Shown in pieces: positions 44,732 through 54,029 of a DNA stretch of 58,283 nt (within the stretch, counting starts at the first letter, position 1; each line of letters opens with the position of its first letter). Where the stretch lies: contig JAGRKS010000001.1 of NCBI GenBank assembly GCA_020442185.1, forward strand, positions 1 to 58,283, read 5' to 3'. Source of the stretch: Hyphomicrobiaceae bacterium. GTDB lineage: Bacteria; Pseudomonadota; Alphaproteobacteria; Rhizobiales; Hyphomicrobiaceae. A program made the translations under genes and the position numbers. The notes beneath the pieces were generated by a model, which saw only the letters and a program-made list of their open reading frames with translations, had not been told where the DNA came from and searched no databases.

Positions 44732-44757
44732 CCTTATCATTTCGCAGAAATATAAGG
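44732..44757 (+). promoter_or_regulatory. Near-perfect inverted repeat between the first regulator and second kinase
   Basis: CCTTAT-C-ATTTC, the loop GCA, then GAAAT-ATAAGG gives 11 paired bases with one bulge. There is no T-run, so it is not a terminator. It lies 33 bases upstream of the second kinase gene. It may be an operator for a NarL-type regulator or an RNA hairpin in the leader. Confidence 0.55.
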
Positions 44758-44789
44758 GCTGGAAACCGGGAGCCCCCCAGGATAGAAGT

Positions 44790-46148
44790 GTGATGTTATA
44801 TACTTTCATCATGGGATGGCTGTCCATGTCCCTGCGGCGCAAGCTGATCTTGTCTGTTGCAGCAGGCGTCGCGTTGACGTTCCTGCTCGGCGCCGTGCTC
44901 ATCTACTTCCACGCCATCGACAAGATCGATACCGAAATGCAAGCGGCCATCGCGGTAGGCGCACGAATAGCCGCCAACGCTGTCGACGATGCCGAAGAGG
45001 TCACGAATGCGGCGAAGCGGCTGGAACTGCTCGTCAAGGATTTCGATGGGGACCGCCACTTGCAGGCAATCGTCGTCGGCAGCAATGGGAAAGTTCGCCT
45101 CACATCGCAACTTGCGCAGCCTGACGAGAAAATGCCCGAGTGGTTCTACCAGCTCTTTTCATCTCATCACCGAAGATCTGTCGTGGTGCTGCCGGAACAG
45201 TTCAACAGCTTTGGTCGCTTCGAGCTGGAAGCCAACCCGAGAAACGAGATCGGCGAAGTTTGGGAGGATATGGTCAACACGCTGCGGATCGTTTCCATCC
45301 TCACGATCTTCATATCTGGTGCGGTCTATTGGATCCTGGGCAGCGCACTAAAGCCACTCGAGCAGCTTGCTGCGGCCTTCCGTCAAATCGGCATAGCGAC
45401 AGAACCGAACCTCGTTCCCGAAAGCGGGCCCGACGAATTCCAGCGCGTGTATCAGGCCTTCAACAATATGGTGGACCGCCAGCAGCGCATCGAGGCAACC
45501 AACCGCAAGCTCCACCAACAGCTCCTCAACGTCCAGGAAGAAGAGCGCGCCGACATCGCGCGGGACCTGCACGACGATATCGGACCGTTCCTCTTCAGCG
45601 TCGACGTGGAATCCGCATCGATCCTCAAGCTGCACGACGAAAATGGCTATGAGGCACTCCCTGCCCACGTCAAGAGCATCCGGGATTCGGTCAGTCACAT
45701 GCAGCGGCACGTGCGCGGTATCCTGTCGCGATTGCGTCCTGCGGCCTTGCTCGATCTTGGCCTGCAGGACGCTCTCGAGCATCTCGTCGAATCCTGGCGC
45801 TCGCGCCATTCGGCAATTTCGATCACACTCGACTTCGATCTGGCTCCACTCGACGAGCAACAGGAAGATGCGATCTTCCGCATTGTCCAGGAGGCCATCA
45901 GCAACGCCGTTCGACACGGAGAGCCGAGCACAATCCTCGTTACGGCACGTGAAGATGATGGCCTTGTAAATCTCGAGATCAGCGATGACGGCACGGGGCT
46001 TACGGACGTCGATACGCGCGGCTTCGGCATTCTAGGCATGCGTGAGCGCGTCGAGACGCACAATGGAATGCTGGAAGTCGTCAATCACCCGTCCGGAAGG
46101 GGCGTTACGGTCAAAGCGCGATTTCCGTCGACACGGGTTGAGACCTGA
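44790..46148 (+). CDS. Membrane sensor histidine kinase, HisKA_3 type (second pair)
   Basis: 452 residues. TM1 (17-40), a periplasmic sensor (41-165) with DKIDTEMQAAIAVGARIAAN, TM2 (166-185), a HAMP-type linker and a coiled coil lead to HisKA_3 with H261 in DIARDLHDDIGPFLFSVD. A HATPase domain follows with IVQEAISNAVRHGEPS and ISDDGTGLTDVDTRGFGILG. The GTG at 44790 has AGGA seven bases upstream; ATG 44793 is the alternative. It is co-transcribed with the regulator at 46184. Confidence 0.9.
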   Translation: MMLYTFIMGWLSMSLRRKLILSVAAGVALTFLLGAVLIYFHAIDKIDTEMQAAIAVGARIAANAVDDAEEVTNAAKRLELLVKDFDGDRHLQAIVVGSNGKVRLTSQLAQPDEKMPEWFYQLFSSHHRRSVVVLPEQFNSFGRFELEANPRNEIGEVWEDMVNTLRIVSILTIFISGAVYWILGSALKPLEQLAAAFRQIGIATEPNLVPESGPDEFQRVYQAFNNMVDRQQRIEATNRKLHQQLLNVQEEERADIARDLHDDIGPFLFSVDVESASILKLHDENGYEALPAHVKSIRDSVSHMQRHVRGILSRLRPAALLDLGLQDALEHLVESWRSRHSAISITLDFDLAPLDEQQEDAIFRIVQEAISNAVRHGEPSTILVTAREDDGLVNLEISDDGTGLTDVDTRGFGILGMRERVETHNGMLEVVNHPSGRGVTVKARFPSTRVET

Positions 46149-46183
46149 ACCCAGCGCCGAGGTCGGAAAGGGAGAAAAGAAAA

Positions 46184-46810
46184 ATGAGAAACCAGAAAAT
46201 ACTCCTTGTCGACGATCACGTCGTGGTCCGCGAAGGCGTGCGCCGGCTCTTGCTCGACCTACCCGGCACCGTTGTGCTTGAAGCAGGCAATGGCCAGGAT
46301 GCGCTCGCGCTATTCCGCAAGGAAGCCATCGACATCGTGCTGCTCGATCTCAACCTCACCGGGATTGGCGGCCTCGAACTTCTGCGCCGCATGCTGAAGG
46401 AGAACGCAAAGGCGCGGATCATCGTCTTCTCGATGCACTCGGAGCCGCTCTATGCGGCACGGGCCCTGCGCCTGGGCGCGAAAGGCTATGTCAGCAAGAG
46501 CGCCGCATCCGATGAATTGCTCATCGCCATCCGCCGCGTCGGCGATGGCGGTCACTACATCGAGAGGGAGCTTGCGAGCCAACTTGCCGTCAGTATGTAC
46601 GGCGGCGAAGATCCCCTGCAGCAGCTGTCAACGCGCGAGATCGAGATTCTCCGTCTTCTGGGTGAAGGGCGGAGCATGACGCAAATTGCCGAATCCCTCG
46701 GTGTTTCCTACAAAACCATCGCCAACACCTGCTCGATCATGAAAACCAAACTGGGTCTCGATCGGACGGCGGATCTCATCCGCACGTCGATCGAGCTCTT
46801 CAAGGGTTGA
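46184..46810 (+). CDS. NarL/FixJ-family response regulator (second pair)
   Basis: 208 residues. The receiver has D10/D11 and D55 in IVLLDLNLTGIGG. The LuxR HTH is in LSTREIEILRLLGEGRSMTQ, IAESLGVSYKTIANTCSIMK and TKLG. GGGAG lies about nine bases before ATG 46184. It follows the kinase by 35 bases and is the natural partner of that kinase. Confidence 0.93.
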   Translation: MRNQKILLVDDHVVVREGVRRLLLDLPGTVVLEAGNGQDALALFRKEAIDIVLLDLNLTGIGGLELLRRMLKENAKARIIVFSMHSEPLYAARALRLGAKGYVSKSAASDELLIAIRRVGDGGHYIERELASQLAVSMYGGEDPLQQLSTREIEILRLLGEGRSMTQIAESLGVSYKTIANTCSIMKTKLGLDRTADLIRTSIELFKG

Positions 46811-47047
46811 TGTCGGCCGGACTGCTGCCGGATCGTTCGCCGCCCAGCTTCGAACCATTCATCACGTTTCACCCTTGGAGACGATCCTCGTCACTCGATC
46901 GGCGCACAACTTCGGCCCGCTCGGTCAAGCGGCCAGAATGTCTATTTCGCATCGCGATCAACTGCCGACGCAGAGATGCGCGCAGGCAGCGACGCCGGCG
47001 AGGGCCGCAGTCCATACCGGCACGCGCAGACGTCCGGCCGCGACGCG

Positions 47048-47884
47048 TCAACCAGCATCCGACGCGGCGTCGCTCTCTTCGACGAAAAGATACATCGCGT
47101 TCCATCGCCATTTTCGCACCCACGCCTCGGTTTCGAGTTGGCGCGCGAAGCCGCGGACGATCTCGCTATCGAGCGCGCTAATGGCGCCTGCGGCTGGCAG
47201 ATCCGCCACGAGTGTCGCTGGATGCTCGATGAAGACGAAACGATGAGGACCGAGCGGTTGGGCGAATGGAATCCATTTGTCGCCTGCCGGAATCCGCTCT
47301 GGTGACGTTTTGACCAGCCCGCCATGCAAGTTTCCGGGCGATAGCACGCTCCAGCCTCGAATATCCTCGTACAGCACGGTGAGCTTGCTTCCGATCCTGG
47401 CCTCGACCAGGAACGCGATTTTCTCATGTGCGTCGATGTACTCGGCATCCTCGGGGACATCGATACAATCTGGTACCATTTCCAGACGCTCGGAATCGAA
47501 CGGCACGAACTTCAAGGGAAGCCGCTGCTCGTGTCGCGCCAGAACGGCGAGAAGTTCGACATCGCTGTCAGGATCAATGACCCTTTCGAATGCTCGCTCG
47601 CTCCCGAGCCAGAGCCGACGCGCGGCACGCACATCGCCAACGTGCGGGAAAATTTTCACCAATATCCGCGAAAGCGCCTCGAGTGCTGCTTCCGGCACGC
47701 GGCCATCCACACCACCGCGGTCCGTTCGCCCATTGACCCACTCGCCCAAGGTTCCATTCGCGTATCCGATCGCGTCCGCAAGTTCCTTTCGATTCTTGAC
47801 GACGACGTTGTTAGTGAAAATAATTGCGAACTTCCGACCAAGCATCGGCAGATCGTGCACCGCCTTCGCGCTCTTTCTTGCCAT
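47048..47884 (-). CDS. Unrecognised protein with HTH-like N-terminus
   Basis: 278 residues, soluble. Residues 12-60 (FAIIFTNNVVVKNRKELADA, then IGYANGTLGEWVNGRTD) have the look of an HTH in which an isolated Asn/Arg-rich turn precedes a recognition helix. The remainder, with VDPDSDVELLAVLARHEQRLPL, AHEKIAFLVEARIGSKLTVL and a late PHRFVFIEHPATLVADLP, resembles a beta-rich ligand domain but matches no family I know. GGGGGTG precedes ATG 47884. It converges with the response regulator and faces away from the GNAT-like gene. Confidence 0.7.
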   Translation of the reverse strand: MARKSAKAVHDLPMLGRKFAIIFTNNVVVKNRKELADAIGYANGTLGEWVNGRTDRGGVDGRVPEAALEALSRILVKIFPHVGDVRAARRLWLGSERAFERVIDPDSDVELLAVLARHEQRLPLKFVPFDSERLEMVPDCIDVPEDAEYIDAHEKIAFLVEARIGSKLTVLYEDIRGWSVLSPGNLHGGLVKTSPERIPAGDKWIPFAQPLGPHRFVFIEHPATLVADLPAAGAISALDSEIVRGFARQLETEAWVRKWRWNAMYLFVEESDAASDAG

Positions 47885-48037
47885 CGTGCACCCCCGGGCG
47901 ATCTAGAGCCGCATGCCGAATTCGTTCGGCAAGCACCGGTCGTCGCCAACGCCTTCCACTGGCAGAACCTTCCTCAAGCCGGCGACGAAATCAACCGCGT
48001 GGCTGTCGAGAGAGGCAAGAGGAAAGGTGAAAATATC

Positions 48038-48616
48038 ATGCACAATATCGACGTTGTGATGGCGACGCAGGCCGACCTTCCGGCATTCAAGGCGCTGCTG
48101 CGCTGCTTTGCCGAAGAGCGCGGCGAATTGCACCAGATGGACGAGGCGCACGCGTCCGCTCACCTTTCGGAACGCCTGGCCTACGGCATGAGCTTTCTCG
48201 CCCGCAAGGCCGGAGAGCCGATCGGCACCATCATGTGTCGGCCCTTGGACCTCGGGTTCCGGATGGGGAGCGATATCGAGACTGACTACACCTACGTGAT
48301 CGAAAGCGAGCGCAAGCTGCCGGTCATCACCGCCCTGCTCAATGCCGCCGAGAGCTTCGCAGATAGCCGGGGCGCCACGCTGATCATGCATCAGCTCGAC
48401 TACCTCGCGGCCGTCGCGGGCTCGAAGTCCAACGGCGACCGCGTCGAGAAGCTCTACAGGCGGCGCCGCTATGTCGCTGGCAATGTCGTCTATGCGCGCC
48501 AGCCCTATGTTCGCGTCGGCCTGACCTACCTCTACACCGGCGCAACATCGCAGGCGGTACAGGGCATGAAGCTTCCTGGCGTACGCTTGATCCGGGAAAA
48601 GGCCATCCAGTCCTGA
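48038..48616 (+). CDS. GNAT-family acetyltransferase-like protein
   Basis: 192 residues. MHNIDVVMATQADLPAFKAL, then LLRCFAEERGELHQMDEAHA and AYGMSFLARKAGEPIGTIMC follow the GNAT pattern, with the strand/pyrophosphate-loop region around YVIESERKLPVITALLNAAE and LYRRRRYVAGNVVYAR at the end. The classical R/Q-x-x-G-x-G/A loop is not clear. Start 48038 has AAAGGTG nine bases upstream; the frame is open far upstream, but that part overlaps the HTH-like gene. The substrate is unknown. Confidence 0.65.
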   Translation: MHNIDVVMATQADLPAFKALLRCFAEERGELHQMDEAHASAHLSERLAYGMSFLARKAGEPIGTIMCRPLDLGFRMGSDIETDYTYVIESERKLPVITALLNAAESFADSRGATLIMHQLDYLAAVAGSKSNGDRVEKLYRRRRYVAGNVVYARQPYVRVGLTYLYTGATSQAVQGMKLPGVRLIREKAIQS

Positions 48617-48693
48617 CGCGGCGGCTGGCATCCGGCACCGAGGGCACGACGTGGCGGGCGCGGGCGGTACAAATTGCCAGCGCCCGTCGCGCT

Positions 48694-48728
48694 TCACACG
48701 TCACACGTCACACGTCACACGTCACACG
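48694..48728. repeat. Five tandem copies of TCACACG
   Basis: Five exact 7-base units TCACACG run from 48694 to 48728 and stop one base before the stop codon of the last pilus gene. Such perfect short repeats can change copy number by slippage. The number seven is not a multiple of three, but the array is outside the coding frame. Confidence 0.9.
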
Positions 48729-48729
48729 C

Positions 48730-49728
48730 TCAAAGTGCTGGATCGATGGTGACCGTCAAGATGCCCGTGTAGCTGCCGGCGATGATCGGATTACCGGATA
48801 TCAGATTGACGCCAACGGATATGAAGCCGTTGCTGGTCGCCCCGCTCGCCGTGTTCTTTTGCGCGGAATCCACGGAGTGTTCCGCAACCGTTGTCGAAAG
48901 CGTCGCCGCCGCGGAGCCGAACGAGCCGTCGGCGCGGTAGTTGATGAAGTTGTCGAAGCCCGCACGCGCCGGTATCGGCGAAGTCGGTTGCAGTGCGGCT
49001 CCGGTCAGTCGCAGCCGTGCCGGCGCCGTGCACGCGACGTTCGAGAACGTCGTCGTCTGCACGACACCGCTATTCGGCCGGCCGTTGGCGATGGCCGCGC
49101 TGAAGTTCAGGTTTGGCGTCGAGGGCGACGGCATGATGCATTTCGCAACGACCGTTGCCTGCGGCACGAAGGCGACCGCTTTTACGAGCCGTATTGGGTT
49201 CGTGCCAGCGTTGTTGAGTCCGATCACCTGCATCGAAACGAGGCCATCGATGTAGTCGCCGGCGGCCACCACTTGTCCCGCCGGAATGCGGACTTGAAGC
49301 GTGCGGGACGCGCTCGATCCCGATGTCACGTTGCCGAAGGCGACGCGATTGGCGGCGGCCGGAGAACTTCCGGAAATGAATCCCGCCGTCGTCACCAGCG
49401 AGGAGCCACCGGTCGACTCCTCGATAACGTAATTGAGCCCGTTGCCACCCGACGTCATCGCGGGCGAGGCGCTGCCGGACCGCTGGAAGGAGATGGCGGC
49501 ATCGCATCGCCGGTTGGTGTTGTTCGTGATGGTCACCGTAATGGTGCGCACCAGATCGCCGGCGGCGAATGGGTCGTAGCCCGGCAACACGGGAGACGGC
49601 GTGACCGTCACGACGATGTTGTTGGCGTTGCCGGCGCATGCAGCCAGCGCGCTGCCACCACTGCCGATCAGCAAGGCAAGCATCAGCACCAGGCCAGCGG
49701 CCCAACGTCGAGCGTAGCGGTCCATCAT
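48730..49728 (-). CDS. Csu-type tip subunit, spore coat U (SCPU) domain protein
   Basis: 332 residues. A signal peptide (about 1-28, ALA-ACAG) is followed by two SCPU-like domains, twice the size of the major subunit. The first begins NNIVVTVTPSPVLPGYDPFA. The second (from about 205) starts AKCIMPSPSTPNLNFSAAIA and ends with a GSYTGILTVTIDPAL strand, the donor-strand type end of the family. In Csu pili the two-domain CsuE protein is the tip adhesin and is encoded last, as here. The start overlaps the usher stop (ATGA). Confidence 0.85.
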   Translation of the reverse strand: MMDRYARRWAAGLVLMLALLIGSGGSALAACAGNANNIVVTVTPSPVLPGYDPFAAGDLVRTITVTITNNTNRRCDAAISFQRSGSASPAMTSGGNGLNYVIEESTGGSSLVTTAGFISGSSPAAANRVAFGNVTSGSSASRTLQVRIPAGQVVAAGDYIDGLVSMQVIGLNNAGTNPIRLVKAVAFVPQATVVAKCIMPSPSTPNLNFSAAIANGRPNSGVVQTTTFSNVACTAPARLRLTGAALQPTSPIPARAGFDNFINYRADGSFGSAAATLSTTVAEHSVDSAQKNTASGATSNGFISVGVNLISGNPIIAGSYTGILTVTIDPAL

Positions 49729-52400
49729 CCATTCCTCGCCGGCTTGAGGTCGCCCGCCTTGAACAGGCCATCCGTTCCTTCCGGCACGTCGAGTTCGTAG
49801 ACGGTCGGCGCATCTTCCGTCGCCATCGTGATCGTCCACCTCCCCGGCGCCAGCCCCTCGGCACCGAACTTTCCGGAAGCGTTGGTGAAGATGACGACTT
49901 CCTTGCTCGGGTTGTCCGCAGGTCTTGCGATGCCGGTGAGCAGCGCCACGGGTTGTCCGTCCGCCTTGAGCAGCTTGCCGTATGTCGAAACGGAATAGGC
50001 AGAACCAACCTCGAGCTTGTAGCCCGCCTTGTAGGGCGCATAGGTATCGAAGGCGCCAGAGCCGAGGCTGTAGCCGATCGGAAGATCGGCGACATCGACA
50101 GGAATGGTGCTCTTCGTATAGGCCGGCACGTCGGGCACGACGGCGGCTCCGAGCCAATCAGTACGTGCCCGCACATCGCCCGACCCACCGACGCTGACGG
50201 TCTTGTCTGAGATGCTCTCGTGCGGCTTGACGATGGCAAACCCGTTGCCGCGGATCGGCTGGCCGACGCCGAACGCGCCATCCGCGAACACGAGCGACGA
50301 CCCGACGCGAACCGTCGAGCGCTGGTCGGCCGGCCGCGCATTGAAATTGTCCCACGTCACGCCGTTGAAGCCCGAACTGTGCGCTGCACGGATCTCGCCG
50401 CGGTTTCCGTAGTAGGCAACCGATCCGCTCGCCGTCGCGCGATCATCGTTGCCGTTCTTCTGCAGATCCGCTGTTTCCTCGAAGCGATCTATCCCTCGGC
50501 CATGACCGCGATAGGCGGAGACATAGGCCTCCTGGTTCAAGCTGTCGTAGGTCGCGGCGATCCGCGTCGTGTCGTCGGGCCGGACGAACAGACGCGCCAT
50601 GACGCGGAAATCCGCCTGGTCGTTGCCGTTGCGGGTGTCCGCCAGGAGATACGATTCGTTCGAGTATCCGACCGTGAGGCTGCCTGTCGCCCAGTCCGTC
50701 AGCGGGCTCGTCAAGGTAAGGTCGATGCCGTACCGGTCACCTTTCAAGGTCAGCGGCGTCCGGCCAATCGCATCGTCGTCGGCGAACTGGTAGCGCGCAC
50801 CGATGGTCATCGAAACGCTGTTCCACAGCGGCGTCGAATATTGAGCGGTGAGGCGCAACCAGTAATCGAATTGCGGAAGCAGGATGCCGCCCGCTGTGTC
50901 GAGGAATTCGCCGGGCGCCCTGAAATCGGGACTGCGGTACTCGGCCCCGAGCCGCAGCGATTCGCGCGCACCCGTATAGTAGGCGAGCGGGCCGGCAAAA
51001 TTGACGAGATCGTAGTTGATCTCCGCAGCCCAGCCGAGTCCGCTTGGCGCATTGCTCATGGCGCCCTGCACTCCGAGGAACCCCCAGGGCGTCGCGGCAA
51101 ACACGCCGAGGCCGCCCATCACGACGTCCTTGTCGCCCTGCACGTGCGCTTCGCCGGTGATCATGTCGGTCAGGCCGTAGCGCAAGAAGCCCGAGCCGAA
51201 ATATTCGTCGTCGCGATAGATGCGGCGGTTGTCCTCGAAGTAGGACGGCACGCCGCCGGAGACGGACCACTCGCTCCTGCCAGCGCCCAGCAGATTGCCA
51301 TCGAAGAACGTCGTGAACGCCAGCGCCCGTCGCTCGCCCGTATCGTCGGTGATCACGAGCTGGATCTCGTTGGCGCCGGTGCCGAGCGGCAGGTCGGACA
51401 GGTTGTAGTTGCCGGCACGCAGGCGCAGCCGCTGGATCACCGCGCCGTTGACCATCACGTCGATATCCGACGGGCGCTCGATGCGGAACGACGACTTGCC
51501 GGTCGGCCGGATGTTCTCGCCCGGCTTCAGCTTGCGTGGCGACTTCTCGACCGTCACGCCGAGCACGTCTGGCGCCCTCTGGAAACTTGTGCCGTAGACA
51601 TCGGCGTCACCCGCCTGAACGCGCAACTGGCTGTCCGGCATGTCGTAGACGACGCGCGACCTGCGGCGCTTGAACCCGCCGGCATGATCGAACAGGCAGC
51701 GCGCGGAGACCGGGCAGACGAACGTCGAGGCGCCGGTCTCGAAGGTCGCCTCGTTCTCGACGACGACGTTCCAGAAGCGGAAGACCGATTCGAAATCGAG
51801 AGTCGTCGCCGTATCCTCGTTGCCCGTCGCATCGCCCCACAGGTAATCGAACCCGGCGTTGACGTTGAGATAGCCCGAGACCTTCGCGGGCAGGACGACA
51901 TTGGCGCTGGCGTCCGGCCCACGCCTGCGGGCGAGGCTCAGATCGCCGACGGGGCGCTGGTCGGGATCGGCATGGAGCACCAGTTGCATCTGCGCCGGAT
52001 CGAACCGCACGTCGAAGCCCGCCGCCCTGAGATCCTGGATCGTCACCTGCCCGTCGGCATCGCGCACGCCATGCAGGCGCTCGAGAGCTGCCTTGTCGAA
52101 GACCGGCGTCAACGCATTGACGAGCGCCGCCTTCGGCACCAGCACGCTGTCATCCGGATTGATGACGATAACGAGCTCGCCGAGCATGGCGGTCTCGTCC
52201 TTGAAGGGTACCGGCATGTGGATGCGCCGGCCGGTCGTGTTCAACTTCGTCGAGACAGGCTTGGCGAAGGCATATTCCGTCGCGCCACCATCGCGCGCGG
52301 CGAGCGCCACGGGCGCCGCCGCAAGCGGCGCGACCGCGCCAGCAAGCGTCGCAACCGCGGTGATGCGCGCCAGCCGCCATGTGGTCACGACCCGTTTCAT
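49725..52400 (-). CDS. Outer membrane usher of a Csu-type chaperone-usher pilus
   Basis: 891 residues. A signal peptide (about 1-34), then an N-terminal domain beginning YAFAKPVSTKLNTTGRRIHM and MPVPFKDETAMLGELVIVIN, a large 24-strand barrel with a plug, and C-terminal domains with SAYSVSTYGKLLKADGQPVA and a last strand VYELDVPEGTDG. This fits the archaic (Csu/CsuD-like) ushers, which are longer in the N-terminal part than FimD types. It polymerises and exports the pilus subunits. The previous chaperone gene ends about 60 bases upstream. Confidence 0.92.
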   Translation of the reverse strand: MKRVVTTWRLARITAVATLAGAVAPLAAAPVALAARDGGATEYAFAKPVSTKLNTTGRRIHMPVPFKDETAMLGELVIVINPDDSVLVPKAALVNALTPVFDKAALERLHGVRDADGQVTIQDLRAAGFDVRFDPAQMQLVLHADPDQRPVGDLSLARRRGPDASANVVLPAKVSGYLNVNAGFDYLWGDATGNEDTATTLDFESVFRFWNVVVENEATFETGASTFVCPVSARCLFDHAGGFKRRRSRVVYDMPDSQLRVQAGDADVYGTSFQRAPDVLGVTVEKSPRKLKPGENIRPTGKSSFRIERPSDIDVMVNGAVIQRLRLRAGNYNLSDLPLGTGANEIQLVITDDTGERRALAFTTFFDGNLLGAGRSEWSVSGGVPSYFEDNRRIYRDDEYFGSGFLRYGLTDMITGEAHVQGDKDVVMGGLGVFAATPWGFLGVQGAMSNAPSGLGWAAEINYDLVNFAGPLAYYTGARESLRLGAEYRSPDFRAPGEFLDTAGGILLPQFDYWLRLTAQYSTPLWNSVSMTIGARYQFADDDAIGRTPLTLKGDRYGIDLTLTSPLTDWATGSLTVGYSNESYLLADTRNGNDQADFRVMARLFVRPDDTTRIAATYDSLNQEAYVSAYRGHGRGIDRFEETADLQKNGNDDRATASGSVAYYGNRGEIRAAHSSGFNGVTWDNFNARPADQRSTVRVGSSLVFADGAFGVGQPIRGNGFAIVKPHESISDKTVSVGGSGDVRARTDWLGAAVVPDVPAYTKSTIPVDVADLPIGYSLGSGAFDTYAPYKAGYKLEVGSAYSVSTYGKLLKADGQPVALLTGIARPADNPSKEVVIFTNASGKFGAEGLAPGRWTITMATEDAPTVYELDVPEGTDGLFKAGDLKPARNG

Positions 52401-52463
52401 TTCAATTCTTCCCCCCTCGTCGTCCGCACGTCACGGCTGCCCCCGCCAGATCGAGGACCCGGC

Positions 52464-53213
52464 TTACCGTTTCGGCTTGAAGTCGAGCCCCGCCGTGACG
52501 CTCGCGACGTTGGCCGGCAGCTCGACCGGCACGACGAAGCGCCGCTTCTTGCCGGGCTGCACGAGGCCGACGCCGATCTTCTCGGCAAGCTCCGTCGACG
52601 ACATGCTCTTCGACCAGCCGCCGCCCGAGAGCTTCAGCGTCGATTGCGGAAGCAGCGCGTGGACGTTGCTGGAATTCTGGACCGTCAGCGTCGGGTAGCG
52701 CTTGCCGGTGCGCTTGTCCTTCTCGACGCCGGTGCCGACGACGGCGAGCGTCGGCTTGCCCTGCGGCGGCGCGACGTTGATGATGACGCCGAAGCTCATG
52801 ACGATCTGCACGGCGCTCTTGCCTTTCGGCAGTTTCACCGGAACCTGATTGACGCTCATGAGGTAGGATTCACTCGCCGGCATCATCGGCTCGCCGACCC
52901 ATTGCAGGCGGAACACCTGCGAGGAGCCCGGCGCGATCAACGCCTGCGGCGGGAAGATGAGGAAGTCCTCGCCGGCCTTGGAGAGCTTGCGGTTGCCCTT
53001 TTCGTCGAGCGAGAGTTTCTGCAGCACGATCTCGACGGGCAGCGGCTCGTTCGCGTCGTTGTTGACGGTGACCTGCGCGCGACCCGAGGACCCCGCCGAG
53101 GTCATCTCGACCTGGATCGGCGTAACGGACATCGCCTTCGCGGTATCAGCGATAGGCGCGAGTGCGAACAGCACCAAAGCGAGCGGCGCAAGGATGGCGC
53201 GAGGCAACGTCAT
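52464..53213 (-). CDS. Periplasmic pilus chaperone, Csu type
   Basis: 249 residues. A signal peptide (1-27, TAKA-MSV) precedes a PapD-like immunoglobulin fold: MSVTPIQVEMTSAGSSGRAQ, VTVNNDANEPLPVEIVLQK, IAPGSSQVFRLQWVGE, SYLMSVNQVPVKLP and YPTLTVQNSSNVHALLPQS. The start at 53213 (MTLPRAIL) is used because GGGGG lies just upstream; the frame is open earlier. It folds subunits and delivers them to the usher, with which it is co-transcribed. Confidence 0.92.
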   Translation of the reverse strand: MTLPRAILAPLALVLFALAPIADTAKAMSVTPIQVEMTSAGSSGRAQVTVNNDANEPLPVEIVLQKLSLDEKGNRKLSKAGEDFLIFPPQALIAPGSSQVFRLQWVGEPMMPASESYLMSVNQVPVKLPKGKSAVQIVMSFGVIINVAPPQGKPTLAVVGTGVEKDKRTGKRYPTLTVQNSSNVHALLPQSTLKLSGGGWSKSMSSTELAEKIGVGLVQPGKKRRFVVPVELPANVASVTAGLDFKPKR

Positions 53214-53307
53214 GAGACCCCCGAAATGACAGTGGAAACGTCGAGCACCCGTTGGGCACGGGCGAGAATGCGGAGCGGCGGCAGACAGGCCGCCGCTCCC
53301 TGCAGCA

Positions 53308-53832
53308 TCAGACCGTCGGCTCAATCGTGACCGTCAGCGTGTCGGTGTACCCGCTGCCAGCCATCAACGGCGACGTGTTCGCGGTTGGAGTAATCGTCAC
53401 TGCCACATTCGCGCTCGACGTCGCTCCAGATGTTGTCGCCGTCGTTCCAGTAATCGGCGCTACGGTGGCGCCGTTGGCGGCAACCGATGCCGCTGCTGGC
53501 GCGGTGACGCTGGCCTCATAGTTGATACGATGCTGGAAGCCGGCGTCTGCCGATCCGATTGCAGGATCGAAGAGCCCGCCATTGGCAGACTTGAGCGTTA
53601 CGTTGGCGGCCTTGTTGCAAACGACATCGCCGATCGAGACCGAAATCGGGGTAGTGTCGACAACGCCGACGTTATTGACCGTGAGCGCCTGTGTCTTGGC
53701 GGCTGGCGCCAGCGAGCCATCGATTGTGCAGAACGGAGCGACCGTCGCGTTGATCGTGATGTCCTGGTCCGTTGCGTTCGCCACACCGGCCGTGAGGCCC
53801 AAGAAGGCCGCCGTCAAAAGAAGCTTCTTCAT
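53308..53832 (-). CDS. Csu-type major pilin (spore coat U domain)
   Basis: 174 residues. A signal peptide (1-20, VANA-TDQ) precedes a single SCPU domain: ITINATVAPFCTIDGSLAPA, VVCNKAANVTLKSANGGLFD and the final SGYTDTLTVTIEPTV, the family's terminal strand. The two Cys form the conserved disulfide. AAGGAG lies nine bases before ATG 53832. It resembles CsuA/B, the shaft subunit. Confidence 0.9.
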   Translation of the reverse strand: MKKLLLTAAFLGLTAGVANATDQDITINATVAPFCTIDGSLAPAAKTQALTVNNVGVVDTTPISVSIGDVVCNKAANVTLKSANGGLFDPAIGSADAGFQHRINYEASVTAPAAASVAANGATVAPITGTTATTSGATSSANVAVTITPTANTSPLMAGSGYTDTLTVTIEPTV

Positions 53833-54029
53833 GATGTAATTCTCCTTGCCCTGTTGCAATCGACCCCTCCTCTGCGGGAGGCGCCACTTACTTTGTCCGC
53901 TTCGTCGGGATCGTCTTCCCCCCGCTTGAAGTCGGACAAAATTCCTCCGTTACGTTCAGCGGTGTCCGCTGCCCGTCTCGATACGCTTACGAAAGTGATG
54001 AGTTCGCGTGCCCCTGGCTCAGTCCGGCA

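Noticed and set aside
47426..48037. An N-terminal extension of the GNAT-like protein
   Set aside because: It is antisense to the HTH-like gene, and a better start with ribosome binding site exists at 48038.
50220..53330. Open frame of over 1000 codons on the plus strand across the usher and chaperone genes
   Set aside because: It is antisense to two clear genes, its translation is a high-GC Arg/His/Asp-rich artefact, and it has no start signal.
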